From Chlamydiales bacterium (GTDB taxonomy: Bacteria; Chlamydiota; Chlamydiia; Chlamydiales; SM23-39), in assembly GCA_030681135.1 (NCBI GenBank), contig JAUXXF010000007.1, positions 24,327-88,326 of the forward strand: a stretch of DNA of 64,000 nucleotides, given 5' to 3'. Below, in pieces: positions 56,226-64,000 of this stretch. Both the position numbers and the translations under genes were made by a program. Numbering within the stretch: the first letter of the stretch is position 1; each line of letters starts with the position of its first letter. Under the pieces are notes generated by a model. It did not search any database and was not told the origin of the DNA. It saw nothing but the letters and a program-made list of their open reading frames with translations.

Positions 56226-56861
56226 ATGCCTCAAGTCATGCGTCACGCGGTCTTTATTACATTTGAGGGGGGCGAAGGAGCTGGCAAGACGACGCTTGTC
56301 CAGGAGATCTCCAAAGCCCTCTCTTCGCAGGGACAAACAGTTCTTGTTACAAGAGAGCCTGGAGGCACACCGCTTGGAGAAGAGATTCGTAGGCTTCTTC
56401 TTCAGCCTTCTCCTCTTTCTCCTTACGCAGAGCTTACTCTTTTTCTGGCGTCTCGCGCGCAGCATATCGCTGAAGTGATTCGTCCGGCTCTTCATGAGAA
56501 GAAAATGGTTCTTTGTGATCGATTTAATGATTCTACGATTGCCTACCAAGGAGCTGCTCGGGGCCTCGGTGTTGAGGAAGTGTCCGGATTTTGTTCATTT
56601 ATTTCTCAAGGTCTGGAGCCCAATTTAACCTTTTATCTCGATCTGGATCCCCATATAGGACTCAAGCGTCTTCAACGCTCTAAAGATCGGATTGAAGCCG
56701 AAGAGCTGGAATTTCATATCACTATTCGCAAAGCATTTCATTCTTTAGCAGCGCTTCATCCGCATCGTTTGAAAGTGTTAGATGCTTCTCAACCTCCGGA
56801 AAAAGTATTTGCAGATGCTATGCAATACTTGGAACCTTTTATTCAGAAAAACCATGTTTGA
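56226..56861 (+). CDS. tmk: Thymidylate kinase
   Basis: Phosphorylates dTMP to dTDP. 211 residues: P-loop FEGGEGAGKTTLVQEI, substrate motif VTREPGGTPLGEEIRRLL, DRFNDSTIAYQGAARGL. It has a short N-terminal extension (MPQVMRHAV). Starts 2 bases after gyrA; its end overlaps holB by 8 bases. A coupled DNA-replication cluster. Confidence 0.95.
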   Translation: MPQVMRHAVFITFEGGEGAGKTTLVQEISKALSSQGQTVLVTREPGGTPLGEEIRRLLLQPSPLSPYAELTLFLASRAQHIAEVIRPALHEKKMVLCDRFNDSTIAYQGAARGLGVEEVSGFCSFISQGLEPNLTFYLDLDPHIGLKRLQRSKDRIEAEELEFHITIRKAFHSLAALHPHRLKVLDASQPPEKVFADAMQYLEPFIQKNHV

Positions 56862-57777
56862 AAAGTTACATGGACCTTCGATACTCAAAGAGTATTTGCT
56901 CCGCGCTCTAGAAGAGGATACTTTACCTCAGACTTTGTTATTTGAAGGGGTAGAGGGAGTCGGCAAGAGCTTATTTGCAAAAGAGCTGGCAGTTCATGTG
57001 CTTAACACAAAAGCAGAGCGGGTCATCAGTGAAACGCATCCCGATTTCCATGTACTGCGCCCTGAGGGGAAAACTCACGCCATTGATGATTTGCGTAAAT
57101 GGATTGATCAGGTCTATGAAGCTCCTTTTGAATCGAAGCGAAAAGTGTTTATCATTCATGATGCAGAGCGGATGCAAGCTCCGAGCGCAAATGTCCTTTT
57201 AAAGACGCTCGAAGAGCCTCCCCTAGATGCGGTCATTATCTTATTGACAGGGAGAGCCGAAGAGATCCTTCCTACGGTGCTATCTCGATGTGTACAGCTC
57301 CATTTTCCGCCCTTGCCTGCACCTGCGATTGCTGAAATTTTAAGCGCTCATGGACTATCGCCTGATTTTGCGAAATTTGCTCAAGGCTCAGCGGAGCTTG
57401 CCTTACTACTTGCAAAAGATGAGGCCTTTGTCCAGATGCAGCGGCTTTTGCTAGATCTTGTCTCTAAGCCTGTCTTTTATCCCGATTTACTAGATGGCTT
57501 GGAAAAAATTGAGACCCTCTTAGAACCTTTGAAAGAAGAGCGGCCGGCAGCGTATTGCCGCCAGGTAGAGCTGTTATTTGCAAGCTTGTTGATGTGGGCT
57601 CGCGATCAAGTGCTGTCTGAAATTGGGGGAGCGGAGTCTTTTTTTACCGAAGAGCCAAAGACAAAGAGAGAGTTTTCTCTCCCTGCCTTTGAGCACAAAC
57701 TGCAAGAGGCGAAGACAGCCTTTCAGCGTAATATGAAGCTCTCCACTTGCTTGCAGCATTGTCTGCTGAATGGTTAA
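56854..57777 (+). CDS. holB: DNA polymerase III delta-prime-like subunit
   Basis: A clamp-loader AAA+ subunit of about 307 residues. Signs: FEGVEGVGKSLFAKELAV (Walker A, GVEGVGKS), FIIHDAERMQAPSANVLLKT and LEEPPLDAVIILLT (sensor regions). The zinc-binding Cys of DnaX-type proteins is missing, as usual for delta prime. I start at ATG 56854, inside the end of tmk; an upstream frame to 56782 is an artefact of that overlap. Its stop shares 4 bases with the next, convergent gene. Confidence 0.85.
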   Translation: MFEKLHGPSILKEYLLRALEEDTLPQTLLFEGVEGVGKSLFAKELAVHVLNTKAERVISETHPDFHVLRPEGKTHAIDDLRKWIDQVYEAPFESKRKVFIIHDAERMQAPSANVLLKTLEEPPLDAVIILLTGRAEEILPTVLSRCVQLHFPPLPAPAIAEILSAHGLSPDFAKFAQGSAELALLLAKDEAFVQMQRLLLDLVSKPVFYPDLLDGLEKIETLLEPLKEERPAAYCRQVELLFASLLMWARDQVLSEIGGAESFFTEEPKTKREFSLPAFEHKLQEAKTAFQRNMKLSTCLQHCLLNG

Positions 57778-58931
57778 ACAGCTGCTACAGCTTTAGCTTG
57801 GACAAATTGCTGCTCCAGCTGAGCTTTTGCAGACTGATAAGCATTGGTGATAGCTGTCTTTGTTTTCTCTTTCAAGTTTCTCATTTTTTCTTGCGTACTG
57901 AAGAAATTTGCTGAAACATCAGCTATTTTCTGATTGAGATCTTCTCTCCTTCGCTGAAGATCCAAACGACACATGATGATGCGCACGCCTGCGTTCGCAT
58001 CTCTGAACACGTTATTGGCAGATTTTCCCGTTTTTTGAAGTTGAGCTCGAGCTCTTTCTTGTTCTTGTGCTCTCAGATTTTGCTCTTGTTGATTGAGAAA
58101 TCTATGTTCTTTTTCGATATCATTGTCCTGGTCGCATTTCCAATGATGAAGTTGTCTTTCTAATCTTTTATGTTCGGTTTCTGCGGCTGTTTGATAATTT
58201 TGATATTCAGAATCAATTTGCTTCTTTGCATGAATCAGTTGGATGCACTTGCCATAAAAAGCTGGGCGATTTTTTTCTGATATGACTGTGACTCTATCGA
58301 GTAGAGCATAACTTACGAGCTGCTCGTCTCTAGGGGCGGACTTTGCTAATTCATCCAGTGTTGTCTTAGAGGCTAATCTATTTTGAACATTCGTTCGCGT
58401 TTCATATAGATCAAGATCTTGAGAAGGATTGTAAACAGGAGGATGATAGACGGGTTTATGAAGAGATGCAGGACGAGCGATGATTTTTTCGAGGTTTGTG
58501 ATTTGGCTGCTAAGAGCATGAATTTCAATGCTCATCCAAACGATGAGGCTTGCTGAGAGAGGAACGGCTGCAAAAAGGATAGGCCATGTTTGAGTGGCGG
58601 CAGCTACGATAAGGACTAAGGCTGTGGTAATGATAGTTGTGACAAGCGCACCAATAGCGTTTATTTGTTGAATTCTAGGTTTGCCGATGAGGTCTAATGC
58701 TTTCATTGCTTCATCTGCGGCCTTTTTATAATCGATATTGTATTGAGTGAAATCTGCAATATGTTTTTTTAGAGTTCTTTCTATAGCTAGCTCAGTATTT
58801 TCTTTCATTGTTGTTTCGGCGTCATTCGGCAAATCCTTAACGGCATGGCCGATGTTTAACATAAAATTGACAGGGTCTGTGGATGGAAGGCTATATATTG
58901 GATTGATGCTGTTAGGGATTGAAAGCAACAT
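57774..58931 (-). CDS. Inc-like protein: bilobed hydrophobic domain plus coiled coil
   Basis: 385 residues from ATG 58931 (AAGGAAT 6 bases upstream). A paired hydrophobic region (ALVTTIITTALVLIVAAA then LFAAVPLSASLIVWM, about residues 93-135) is the arrangement typical of chlamydial inclusion-membrane proteins. The C-terminal 180 residues form long charged helices (EHRFLNQQEQNLRAQEQERA, QLQKTGKSANNVFRDANAG, DLQRRREDLNQKIADVS), likely coiled coil. No known family. An inclusion location is inferred only from architecture. Overlaps the end of holB by 4 bases. Confidence 0.6.
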   Translation of the reverse strand: MLLSIPNSINPIYSLPSTDPVNFMLNIGHAVKDLPNDAETTMKENTELAIERTLKKHIADFTQYNIDYKKAADEAMKALDLIGKPRIQQINAIGALVTTIITTALVLIVAAATQTWPILFAAVPLSASLIVWMSIEIHALSSQITNLEKIIARPASLHKPVYHPPVYNPSQDLDLYETRTNVQNRLASKTTLDELAKSAPRDEQLVSYALLDRVTVISEKNRPAFYGKCIQLIHAKKQIDSEYQNYQTAAETEHKRLERQLHHWKCDQDNDIEKEHRFLNQQEQNLRAQEQERARAQLQKTGKSANNVFRDANAGVRIIMCRLDLQRRREDLNQKIADVSANFFSTQEKMRNLKEKTKTAITNAYQSAKAQLEQQFVQAKAVAAV

Positions 58932-59123
58932 AGTAATTCCTTTTTTTTGATAAATAGTTTTGTTTTTTCTTTTTATTGCAAATAGGTTACTCATTATATT
59001 GATTAAAAACAATAAATAAAAAATATTTTACACTTGTGGCGTCTATTGATTTTTTTTAAATTAAATCTTTGCAGACAAAAGCTCTACTCGCTACAATCTT
59101 ATCCTTTTTTAAGGAGCATGAAG

Positions 59124-59804
59124 ATGAGTATGACTGTAGGTTTGGATCAATGCCAGCATGTATATGTACCTTCTCACAAGCGGCCCAGCTATCCATGTGA
59201 AATCTGTAAAAAAGAAGTGGCTTATGGGCTTGTTCAAAGAGTTGAGCAGCAGCGAGACAAAGTTTTTCATAAACGTTGTCTTTTCATTCAAGAGGAAGGG
59301 TGGGGGTCTCTCAATTTTCCTTGTTCTTTGTTTTATCTCTTGCCTGATTTTTCTCTGCGCTATCCTAAAACTCATGAGAATCAACAAGTAGTTGCGACTC
59401 TTGTAGCTGAGCTTTATGCATTTTTTTTCTCAAAACAAGAGGTGTTTGAAACGTTTCATGAACAGCTTTCTGGTTTAGGTATGAGTGTTTGCACTCCGTC
59501 GAAGGCCATGCTTCCGAGAAAAGAAAAAATAGAAAATCTGTTTCAGAGTTTAAAAAGTATGATTTATAAGACTCTCCTCTGCACTCATCAGATTGAGTTA
59601 AAGACTCTGTATATTTCAGAACCGCGAAGCATACTTTCTGAAGCATGTAAGAGAGCTTCGATTGATATATATGAACAAAGAAACTATTTGCCTCAGTTTT
59701 CTGCTGTTTCTATTTTACAAGATCATGATGTAATTGTAGTTAGTGGATCTTTTAGCTCTTCTTTGGGTGAAGAGGGAATCACTCCTGAGATTTTCTGCTC
59801 TTAG
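59124..59804 (+). CDS. hypothetical protein with CxxC...HxxC zinc-like motif
   Basis: 226 residues from ATG 59124 (AAGGAG 7-8 bases upstream; ATG 59118 is an alternative). Residues 25-52 read C25-x2-C28-x20-H49-x2-C52 (PCEICKKEVAYG, then KVFHKRCLF), the spacing of the first finger of a LIM domain or half of a RING. A second finger is not obvious. The remainder has no recognised fold. Possibly a degenerate zinc-binding effector. A fragment of the TA-flanked repeat end (TAGACACCCTCT) follows the stop. Confidence 0.5.
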   Translation: MSMTVGLDQCQHVYVPSHKRPSYPCEICKKEVAYGLVQRVEQQRDKVFHKRCLFIQEEGWGSLNFPCSLFYLLPDFSLRYPKTHENQQVVATLVAELYAFFFSKQEVFETFHEQLSGLGMSVCTPSKAMLPRKEKIENLFQSLKSMIYKTLLCTHQIELKTLYISEPRSILSEACKRASIDIYEQRNYLPQFSAVSILQDHDVIVVSGSFSSSLGEEGITPEIFCS

Positions 59805-59830
59805 AGGCTCTCTTAGACACCCTCTTAAAT

Positions 59831-60421
59831 CTATTGCGCTAAAACCCAGAAGAAAAAGAGGCCCAAGAGAATTTTTATTCCTATAAGGACGATGACGTAA
59901 TGAAAGTGTTTGTCCATGAAGGTTTTTAGCTGTTCTCCCCAAAACGCCATAGCGCTGCCGACGATGGCAAAACGAAATAGGCGGGCTGCAGCCAAGCAGC
60001 AGACAAAAGGAAAGAAGGGCAGGTGAAACACGCCTGCTGCCAAAGTCAGAGCTTTTAGCGGAAAGGGGAGTAGGGCGCCTAAAAATACGGCCCAGTGTTC
60101 ATACTGTTCGAAGTGTAAAGAGATTTTTTCAAACGCAGAGGGAGAGATGAGGTGAGGGACAATATAAGAACCGATCATATCCCACAGAAGATGGCCTAAA
60201 AAATATCCTATACATCCGCTTAAAGTTGAAGCGAGGGCGGCGATTGTTACATATTGAAAAATTTTTCTTTTATTTTGCGAACAGCAAAACATTAAAACGG
60301 CATCTAAAGGGATAAATAAAAAAATTTCTAACGCGAATAATAGAGCTACCCAAGCAGAGGAGCGGCTTGAGGAGGCTTTTTCGGTAGCCCAGTTATAGAT
60401 TTTTGCAGTTTTGGCTTTCAT
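59831..60421 (-). CDS. VTT/YqaA-like membrane protein
   Basis: 196 residues, several transmembrane helices. The pattern GALLPFPLKALTLAAGVFHLP (about 113-133), with acid/Gly-rich re-entrant region, is that of the VTT (DedA/YqaA/SNARE-associated) family; STLSGCIGYFLGHLLWDMIG is the other half. Function in lipid or carrier movement is presumed from the family only. ATG 60421 is near an upstream gap with nothing clear. Confidence 0.7.
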   Translation of the reverse strand: MKAKTAKIYNWATEKASSSRSSAWVALLFALEIFLFIPLDAVLMFCCSQNKRKIFQYVTIAALASTLSGCIGYFLGHLLWDMIGSYIVPHLISPSAFEKISLHFEQYEHWAVFLGALLPFPLKALTLAAGVFHLPFFPFVCCLAAARLFRFAIVGSAMAFWGEQLKTFMDKHFHYVIVLIGIKILLGLFFFWVLAQ

Positions 60422-60472
60422 CTTGACCCAAGTATAGCATAGGGAACAAGGATTTTACAGTTTTTTCCCTCT

Positions 60473-61051
60473 TTACCTTGAGGAGTCTCCATAGAGGAGT
60501 TTCTGAGGCAGGTCTTTGAAGGTAACCGTTCCATCGTCTTCGAAGGTCAGTATCCAGAAGCGATCGAAAACTTCTTTAGGCCATTTCTTAGGAGCGTTTT
60601 TTGCGCCGAATTGGGCAGCCAGTTTAGGGAGTTCTCCATGGCTCCAGCAAATAAGAACCATTTTTCCTTCATATTCTTCTGTTTGCTTGATTTCTTGAAC
60701 GATTTGTTCGGTTTCTCTTCGATTGTACTGGTTGTTTAAAGAGATGTTAAGTTCGTTAGCGAGTCCCTCGACTGTTTGAGCCCAGCGAATAGAGGGTGTT
60801 TTGAGTCCTGATTTCATCACATAGATGGCTGTAGGCGGGCCGTAATGGAGTAAAGAGGGTAGCCCTAAAAAAGTGGGGATTAAAGCGGAGGCTCGTTGTC
60901 TGCCTTTAAGGGATAAATAATTTTCAGAAGGAGTTTTTTCCGCATGTCGAATTAAAACAACCTGCGACGGCATGGAAAAGAGAGTGGTAGTAGAAGAAAC
61001 AAGAAGGCAGATAAGCCATTTTGATAAGTTGATTTTATTTGTCATGATCAT
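60473..61051 (-). CDS. Exported histidine phosphatase
   Basis: 192 residues. A signal peptide (KWLICLLVSSTTTLFSMPS) is followed by the RHG motif in VVLIRHAEKTP (phosphohistidine). The second His is in VLICWSHGELPKLA. The family includes acid phosphatases and phosphoglycerate-mutase-like enzymes; substrate unknown. Two close ATGs (61051, 61045) are possible starts. It precedes the VTT gene by 50 bases on the same strand. Confidence 0.8.
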   Translation of the reverse strand: MIMTNKINLSKWLICLLVSSTTTLFSMPSQVVLIRHAEKTPSENYLSLKGRQRASALIPTFLGLPSLLHYGPPTAIYVMKSGLKTPSIRWAQTVEGLANELNISLNNQYNRRETEQIVQEIKQTEEYEGKMVLICWSHGELPKLAAQFGAKNAPKKWPKEVFDRFWILTFEDDGTVTFKDLPQKLLYGDSSR

Positions 61052-61144
61052 CTGTGGATTTTTCTTTGCAGTGTATCAAAATTGGGAATTTGTATGTATA
61101 CGCAAATAATCGAAATTTTGGAAGAACAATAAGGACTAGAATTT

Positions 61145-61984
61145 TTATCTTAGCTTTCCAGACCAGTGGAGTTTTGAGCGCAAGGTCGTAAAATACTCAT
61201 GACGTTGCAAATTGACGAGTTTAAACGTTTGTGCAGAGCGTTTGATGGAAAAGACTTCGTCTTTTTTCATTTCGATAGCCTCTAAGCCATCGGCTCTGAT
61301 TTCAATGGGATCGTAATTGCTCAGATATTGGATCGTCACTGTGTGGTTTGAGGTGAGGACTATCGGGCGGTTTGAGATCGTGTGAGGACAGATGGGGGTA
61401 ATGACAAAAGCGTCGAGTGATGGACTGAGGATAGGACCTCCTGCGGCTAATGAGTAAGCAGTAGAGCCATTAGGAGTCGCCACGATAATGCCGTCAGCGA
61501 CAAAGGTGTTTACATACACGCCATCGACGTGGATGGCCAGCTCAATGAGCCGGTAGTTTTTAGCTCGATGGATGACGATATCATTGACGGACTTAAGACG
61601 CTGTCCATTGGAGGCTTGTCCTTCTAATACGAGGCGGTGATCGATGGTATAGGCGCCATTTAGTAGGTCGGAAAGGCTTGGATAAATATCGGAGATGGGA
61701 ATATCGGCCATAAAGCCAAGATGTCCTAAGTTAATGCCCAAAATAGGGGCTTTCAGATGGCCATAAAGGTTCGAAAGACGAAGAATCGTTCCATCCCCAC
61801 CCATAGAAATGAGAAATTCGACCTTATCGGGATCAACAGAGGAAAAAGGAATAGCCCCAATGAGAGGGGCTTTTTCATCTTCTGCAACGACTGTGATGCC
61901 TTTGTCTACCAGAAAAGCACGAATATTCGCCGCTAGTTCAAAAGAGGACTGTTTGTGTTCATTAGGGAATAAGGCAATAATCAT
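61145..61984 (-). CDS. nadK: NAD kinase
   Basis: Makes NADP from NAD. 279 residues with SMGGDGTILRLSNL (GGDGT motif), GINLGHLGFMADI, and the ligand site DGIIVATPNGSTAYSLAAGGP plus VITPICPHTISNRPIVL. Standard length. It is followed by the xse genes on the same strand after 95 bases. Confidence 0.95.
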   Translation of the reverse strand: MIIALFPNEHKQSSFELAANIRAFLVDKGITVVAEDEKAPLIGAIPFSSVDPDKVEFLISMGGDGTILRLSNLYGHLKAPILGINLGHLGFMADIPISDIYPSLSDLLNGAYTIDHRLVLEGQASNGQRLKSVNDIVIHRAKNYRLIELAIHVDGVYVNTFVADGIIVATPNGSTAYSLAAGGPILSPSLDAFVITPICPHTISNRPIVLTSNHTVTIQYLSNYDPIEIRADGLEAIEMKKDEVFSIKRSAQTFKLVNLQRHEYFTTLRSKLHWSGKLR

Positions 61985-62079
61985 AGCTTTTTCGGTTATA
62001 CCCCAATTCTCGCATAAAAAGGGATTATCCCCAAAATATCTTACGCTTTAGCTACCTAAGAAACTGTTAAACAGTCTGT

Positions 62080-62418
62080 TTAAAAAGGAAGTTCGTCCAT
62101 TGCAGGGGCTGCAGGCCTTGGAGGGGCTGGAGCTCTGGAGGGGGCAGCCGGTTGACTTTGAGCTATTTGAGGGCTATAAGGTTCGACCTTGGGCTTTTGG
62201 TTTGCGTCCAACGCGATCTCCCCATTTCGATCTTTGATCAACATCTCAATTTTCTGCTCGGCTTTAGTTAACTTCGTTGTGCAGGTGCGGATGAGCTTTT
62301 CCGCCTCTTCGAATAAAGAGAGGGATTCTTCCAAAGGCGTTTTTCCTGTATTCATGGTTTCAAGGATTTGTTCGAGCCTTTCGAAAGATTTTTCAAAGGA
62401 AAGATGTTCATGAGTCAT
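62080..62418 (-). CDS. xseB: Exodeoxyribonuclease VII small subunit with Pro/Ala tail ending DELPF
   Basis: 112 residues. The first 70 match XseB (SFEKSFERLEQILETMNTG, LEESLSLFEEAEKLIRTC). The remaining 40 (76-112) are a disordered Pro/Ala-rich linker ending MDELPF, strikingly like the acidic C-terminal tip of single-stranded-DNA-binding protein (typically DDDIPF or DDLPF). Normal XseB is about 80 residues. The tail may let Exo VII dock on SSB-binding partners. xseA overlaps it by 11 bases. Confidence 0.88.
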   Translation of the reverse strand: MTHEHLSFEKSFERLEQILETMNTGKTPLEESLSLFEEAEKLIRTCTTKLTKAEQKIEMLIKDRNGEIALDANQKPKVEPYSPQIAQSQPAAPSRAPAPPRPAAPAMDELPF

Positions 62419-63817
62419 GGAGCTCTACCTCTTTAGCTATAGCTGTTATGTTTCCACCCTGCATCCGGATGTGCAACGGGCTGCCAGGGGATATCTGTTT
62501 GGCTGAAAGGATAACTGAATCTCCTTTTTCCGAAAAGATCATGGCATATCCTTTTTGTAGTAGGTTATTTGGGTTTTGACAGCGTAAGTGTTCAGAGGAT
62601 CTTTCAAGTCTTTCTTTCTTTTGGGCGATCATCTGTATCATACATCTACCCAAAGCCTCTTGCCATAGTTTTGGGGTAAATCTTTCTTTTTTTAAAGAAA
62701 TAAGATGAAACATTCTTACAGTAAGCTGCTCTTTTAGATGATGAATCTGTTCTTTCATTTGCAAAATGCGGTTTGAGGGTTTTACCAATTGGAGCTGTTT
62801 ACTCAAAGACTCCAATTTCGCCTTATAGATATCAATCTGCTGGAAGAGAGCCTGATCGATATCGCTTCGAAGGTCATCCACTTGTTGCATCGGCTGGGCA
62901 AGCAAGGTATAAGGCGAGGAGAACAAGGGGTGTTTTTTTAAGGTTCGAAGTTTTTCTTTATATTGCATGACCTGATGCAATAGTTTCTGCGAACAAACAG
63001 CTCCTGCTTGCGCCAAATGCTTTAAGATATTACTTTTTTCGGCAATGACGATTTCTGCAGCGGCAGAGGGGGTGGGAGCCCTTACGTCTGCGACCCAGTC
63101 GGCAATCGTAAAATCTGTCTCATGTCCCACTGCTGAAATCACAGGAATCCTTGATTCAAAGATCGCTTTAGCCACAATCTCTTCATTAAAAGCCCATAAA
63201 TCTTCAATGCTTCCTCCGCCTCTCCCTACGATCAATACATCCGCCACATCATATTTGTTGCACTCAGCAATGGCCTTTGCAATTTCCAGCCCAGCTCCTT
63301 CTCCTTGCACTTTCACAGGATTTAAGATGACATGGAGTCCAGAAAATCTTCTCGTCAAAATATGCAAAATATCTTGAATCACAGCTCCTGTCGGACTCGT
63401 AATGACCCCAATTCTTCTAGGCAAGTGAGGCAACCTCTTCTTCCTTCCCGCATCAAACCACCCTTGCGCTTGTAATCTTTCCTTCAGCTGATGCAATTTC
63501 ATCAGCAGCTCACCCACTCCTACAAACTGCAGCTCTCGAATGACCAGCTGATAACTTCCCCGCGGTGCATATAAACTAATTTCTCCCTTCGCAATGACCT
63601 GATCCCCCTCTTTAGGAGCCCTACTCAATTGCATCGCACTCCCTTTAAACAAGACAGCGGAGACCTGCGCCGATACATCCTTCAAGTTAAAATACAAATG
63701 CCCTGACGTCTGGCACTTGAAATTGCTAATCTCCCCCTGCACGCAAATCCCTCGAAACGGAGGCTCCAAGACTCCCTTAATCGCTGATGTCAACTCACTC
63801 ACTGTAAAAACTTTCAT
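62408..63817 (-). CDS. xseA: Exodeoxyribonuclease VII large subunit
   Basis: Degrades single-stranded DNA with XseB. 469 residues from ATG 63817 (GAGAGG 6 bases upstream; a longer frame reaches 63856). N-terminal OB fold (VQGEISNFKCQTSGHLYFNL), catalytic region (IGVITSPTGAVIQDI, DVLIVGRGGGSIEDLWAFNE, VISAVGHETDFTIADWVAD), and coiled-coil C-terminus. It is first of an xseA-xseB pair upstream of nadK. Confidence 0.95.
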   Translation of the reverse strand: MKVFTVSELTSAIKGVLEPPFRGICVQGEISNFKCQTSGHLYFNLKDVSAQVSAVLFKGSAMQLSRAPKEGDQVIAKGEISLYAPRGSYQLVIRELQFVGVGELLMKLHQLKERLQAQGWFDAGRKKRLPHLPRRIGVITSPTGAVIQDILHILTRRFSGLHVILNPVKVQGEGAGLEIAKAIAECNKYDVADVLIVGRGGGSIEDLWAFNEEIVAKAIFESRIPVISAVGHETDFTIADWVADVRAPTPSAAAEIVIAEKSNILKHLAQAGAVCSQKLLHQVMQYKEKLRTLKKHPLFSSPYTLLAQPMQQVDDLRSDIDQALFQQIDIYKAKLESLSKQLQLVKPSNRILQMKEQIHHLKEQLTVRMFHLISLKKERFTPKLWQEALGRCMIQMIAQKKERLERSSEHLRCQNPNNLLQKGYAMIFSEKGDSVILSAKQISPGSPLHIRMQGGNITAIAKEVELHDS

Positions 63818-63839
63818 CTCATCGCCTCTCATTCTTGAG

Positions 63840-64000
63840 TTGGGGCGCTGCCCCAAACCCCGCCAAAGGACTGCGTCCTCTGGACTCCTGTTTGTTTTTT
63901 TATTAAATTAGGAAACGCGAAAACTCGCGAAGCGAGCTTTCGCGTTTCCTAAAGAAAATCAAATAAGGATTCTAAAGGACGGAGTCCTTTAGCGGGGTGT
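63840..64000. repeat. Hairpin-rich repeat cluster at the window end
   Basis: Three stem-loops: TTGGGGC/GCCCCAA (63840-63856); AGGAAACGCGAAA / TTTCGCGTTTCCT (63910-63950, with an inner CTCGCGAAGCGAG); and CTAAAGGAC/GTCCTTTAG (63972-63992). TTCTAAAGGAC with CCTTTAGCGGGG also has a degenerate counterpart at 16031-16053. Such G/C-rich palindromes are common dispersed elements. No gene found. Confidence 0.7.

Overview
The window comes from a member of the phylum Chlamydiota, most likely an amoeba-associated or environmental chlamydia (order Parachlamydiales) rather than a Chlamydia species. Three runs of genes keep the order known from Chlamydia: pepF-groES-groEL; lpxD-skp-bamA with recR and fabH-fabD-fabG-acpP; and DUF721-gyrB-gyrA-tmk-holB. 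A chlamydial-type NTT-like nucleotide transporter and the moderate GC content fit too. Several features of intracellular life on eukaryotes go beyond the small Chlamydia gene set: RING-H2, HECT-like, inositol-polyphosphate-kinase-like, GT34-like and arginine-deiminase-like proteins, many TA-flanked or palindromic dispersed repeats, and an AbiE toxin-antitoxin pair. I cannot name the family or species from sequence alone.

Layout. 1-6.2 kb: small DUF3820 protein, SDR epimerase, rpiA, oligoendopeptidase F and the groESL operon with a strong terminator. 6.2-8.8 kb: a minus-strand operon (a gene split by a stop codon, a HAM1-type NTP pyrophosphatase, a frameshifted small membrane peptide, an exported unknown protein). 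8.8-12 kb: pyruvate dehydrogenase E2, spermidine synthase, CorA. 12.2-15.6 kb: two accessory genes, a membrane-anchored IPK-like protein and a GT34-like glycosyltransferase. 16.1-24.4 kb: envelope and lipid core (lpxD, skp, bamA, recR, fabHDG, acpP). 24.5-30.4 kb: RING-H2 membrane protein and a three-gene coupled operon (NTT-like transporter with HEAT repeats, cyclic-nucleotide-binding protein, HAMP receptor with a degenerate PP2C-like domain). 30.5-35.3 kb: proC, trxB, an outer-membrane protein whose start lies in a repeat, AbiE, and a 172-bp TA-flanked inverted-repeat element. 35.3-39.4 kb: phosphoglucomutase and glucan phosphorylase. 39.5-46.4 kb: HECT-like protein, TPR protein, deiminase-like protein, metallo-hydrolase, paired paralogous membrane proteins. 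46.4-57.8 kb: ftsK, uppP, tRNA-His, DUF721, gyrB, gyrA, tmk, holB. 57.8-64 kb: Inc-like coiled-coil protein, zinc-motif protein, VTT membrane protein, histidine phosphatase, nadK, xseB, xseA, and a hairpin-rich end.

How the genes work together. The core genes supply protein folding, fatty acid and lipid A synthesis, outer-membrane assembly, glycogen breakdown, DNA topology, chromosome segregation and repair. The accessory genes look like host-interaction candidates acting on ubiquitin, inositol phosphates, glycans and arginine. They sit singly between conserved blocks, often beside dispersed repeats. Two one-base losses in A-runs and one in-frame stop point to ongoing decay of accessory genes or to sequencing errors. 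Function calls for the accessory genes rest on motifs read by eye and need profile searches.
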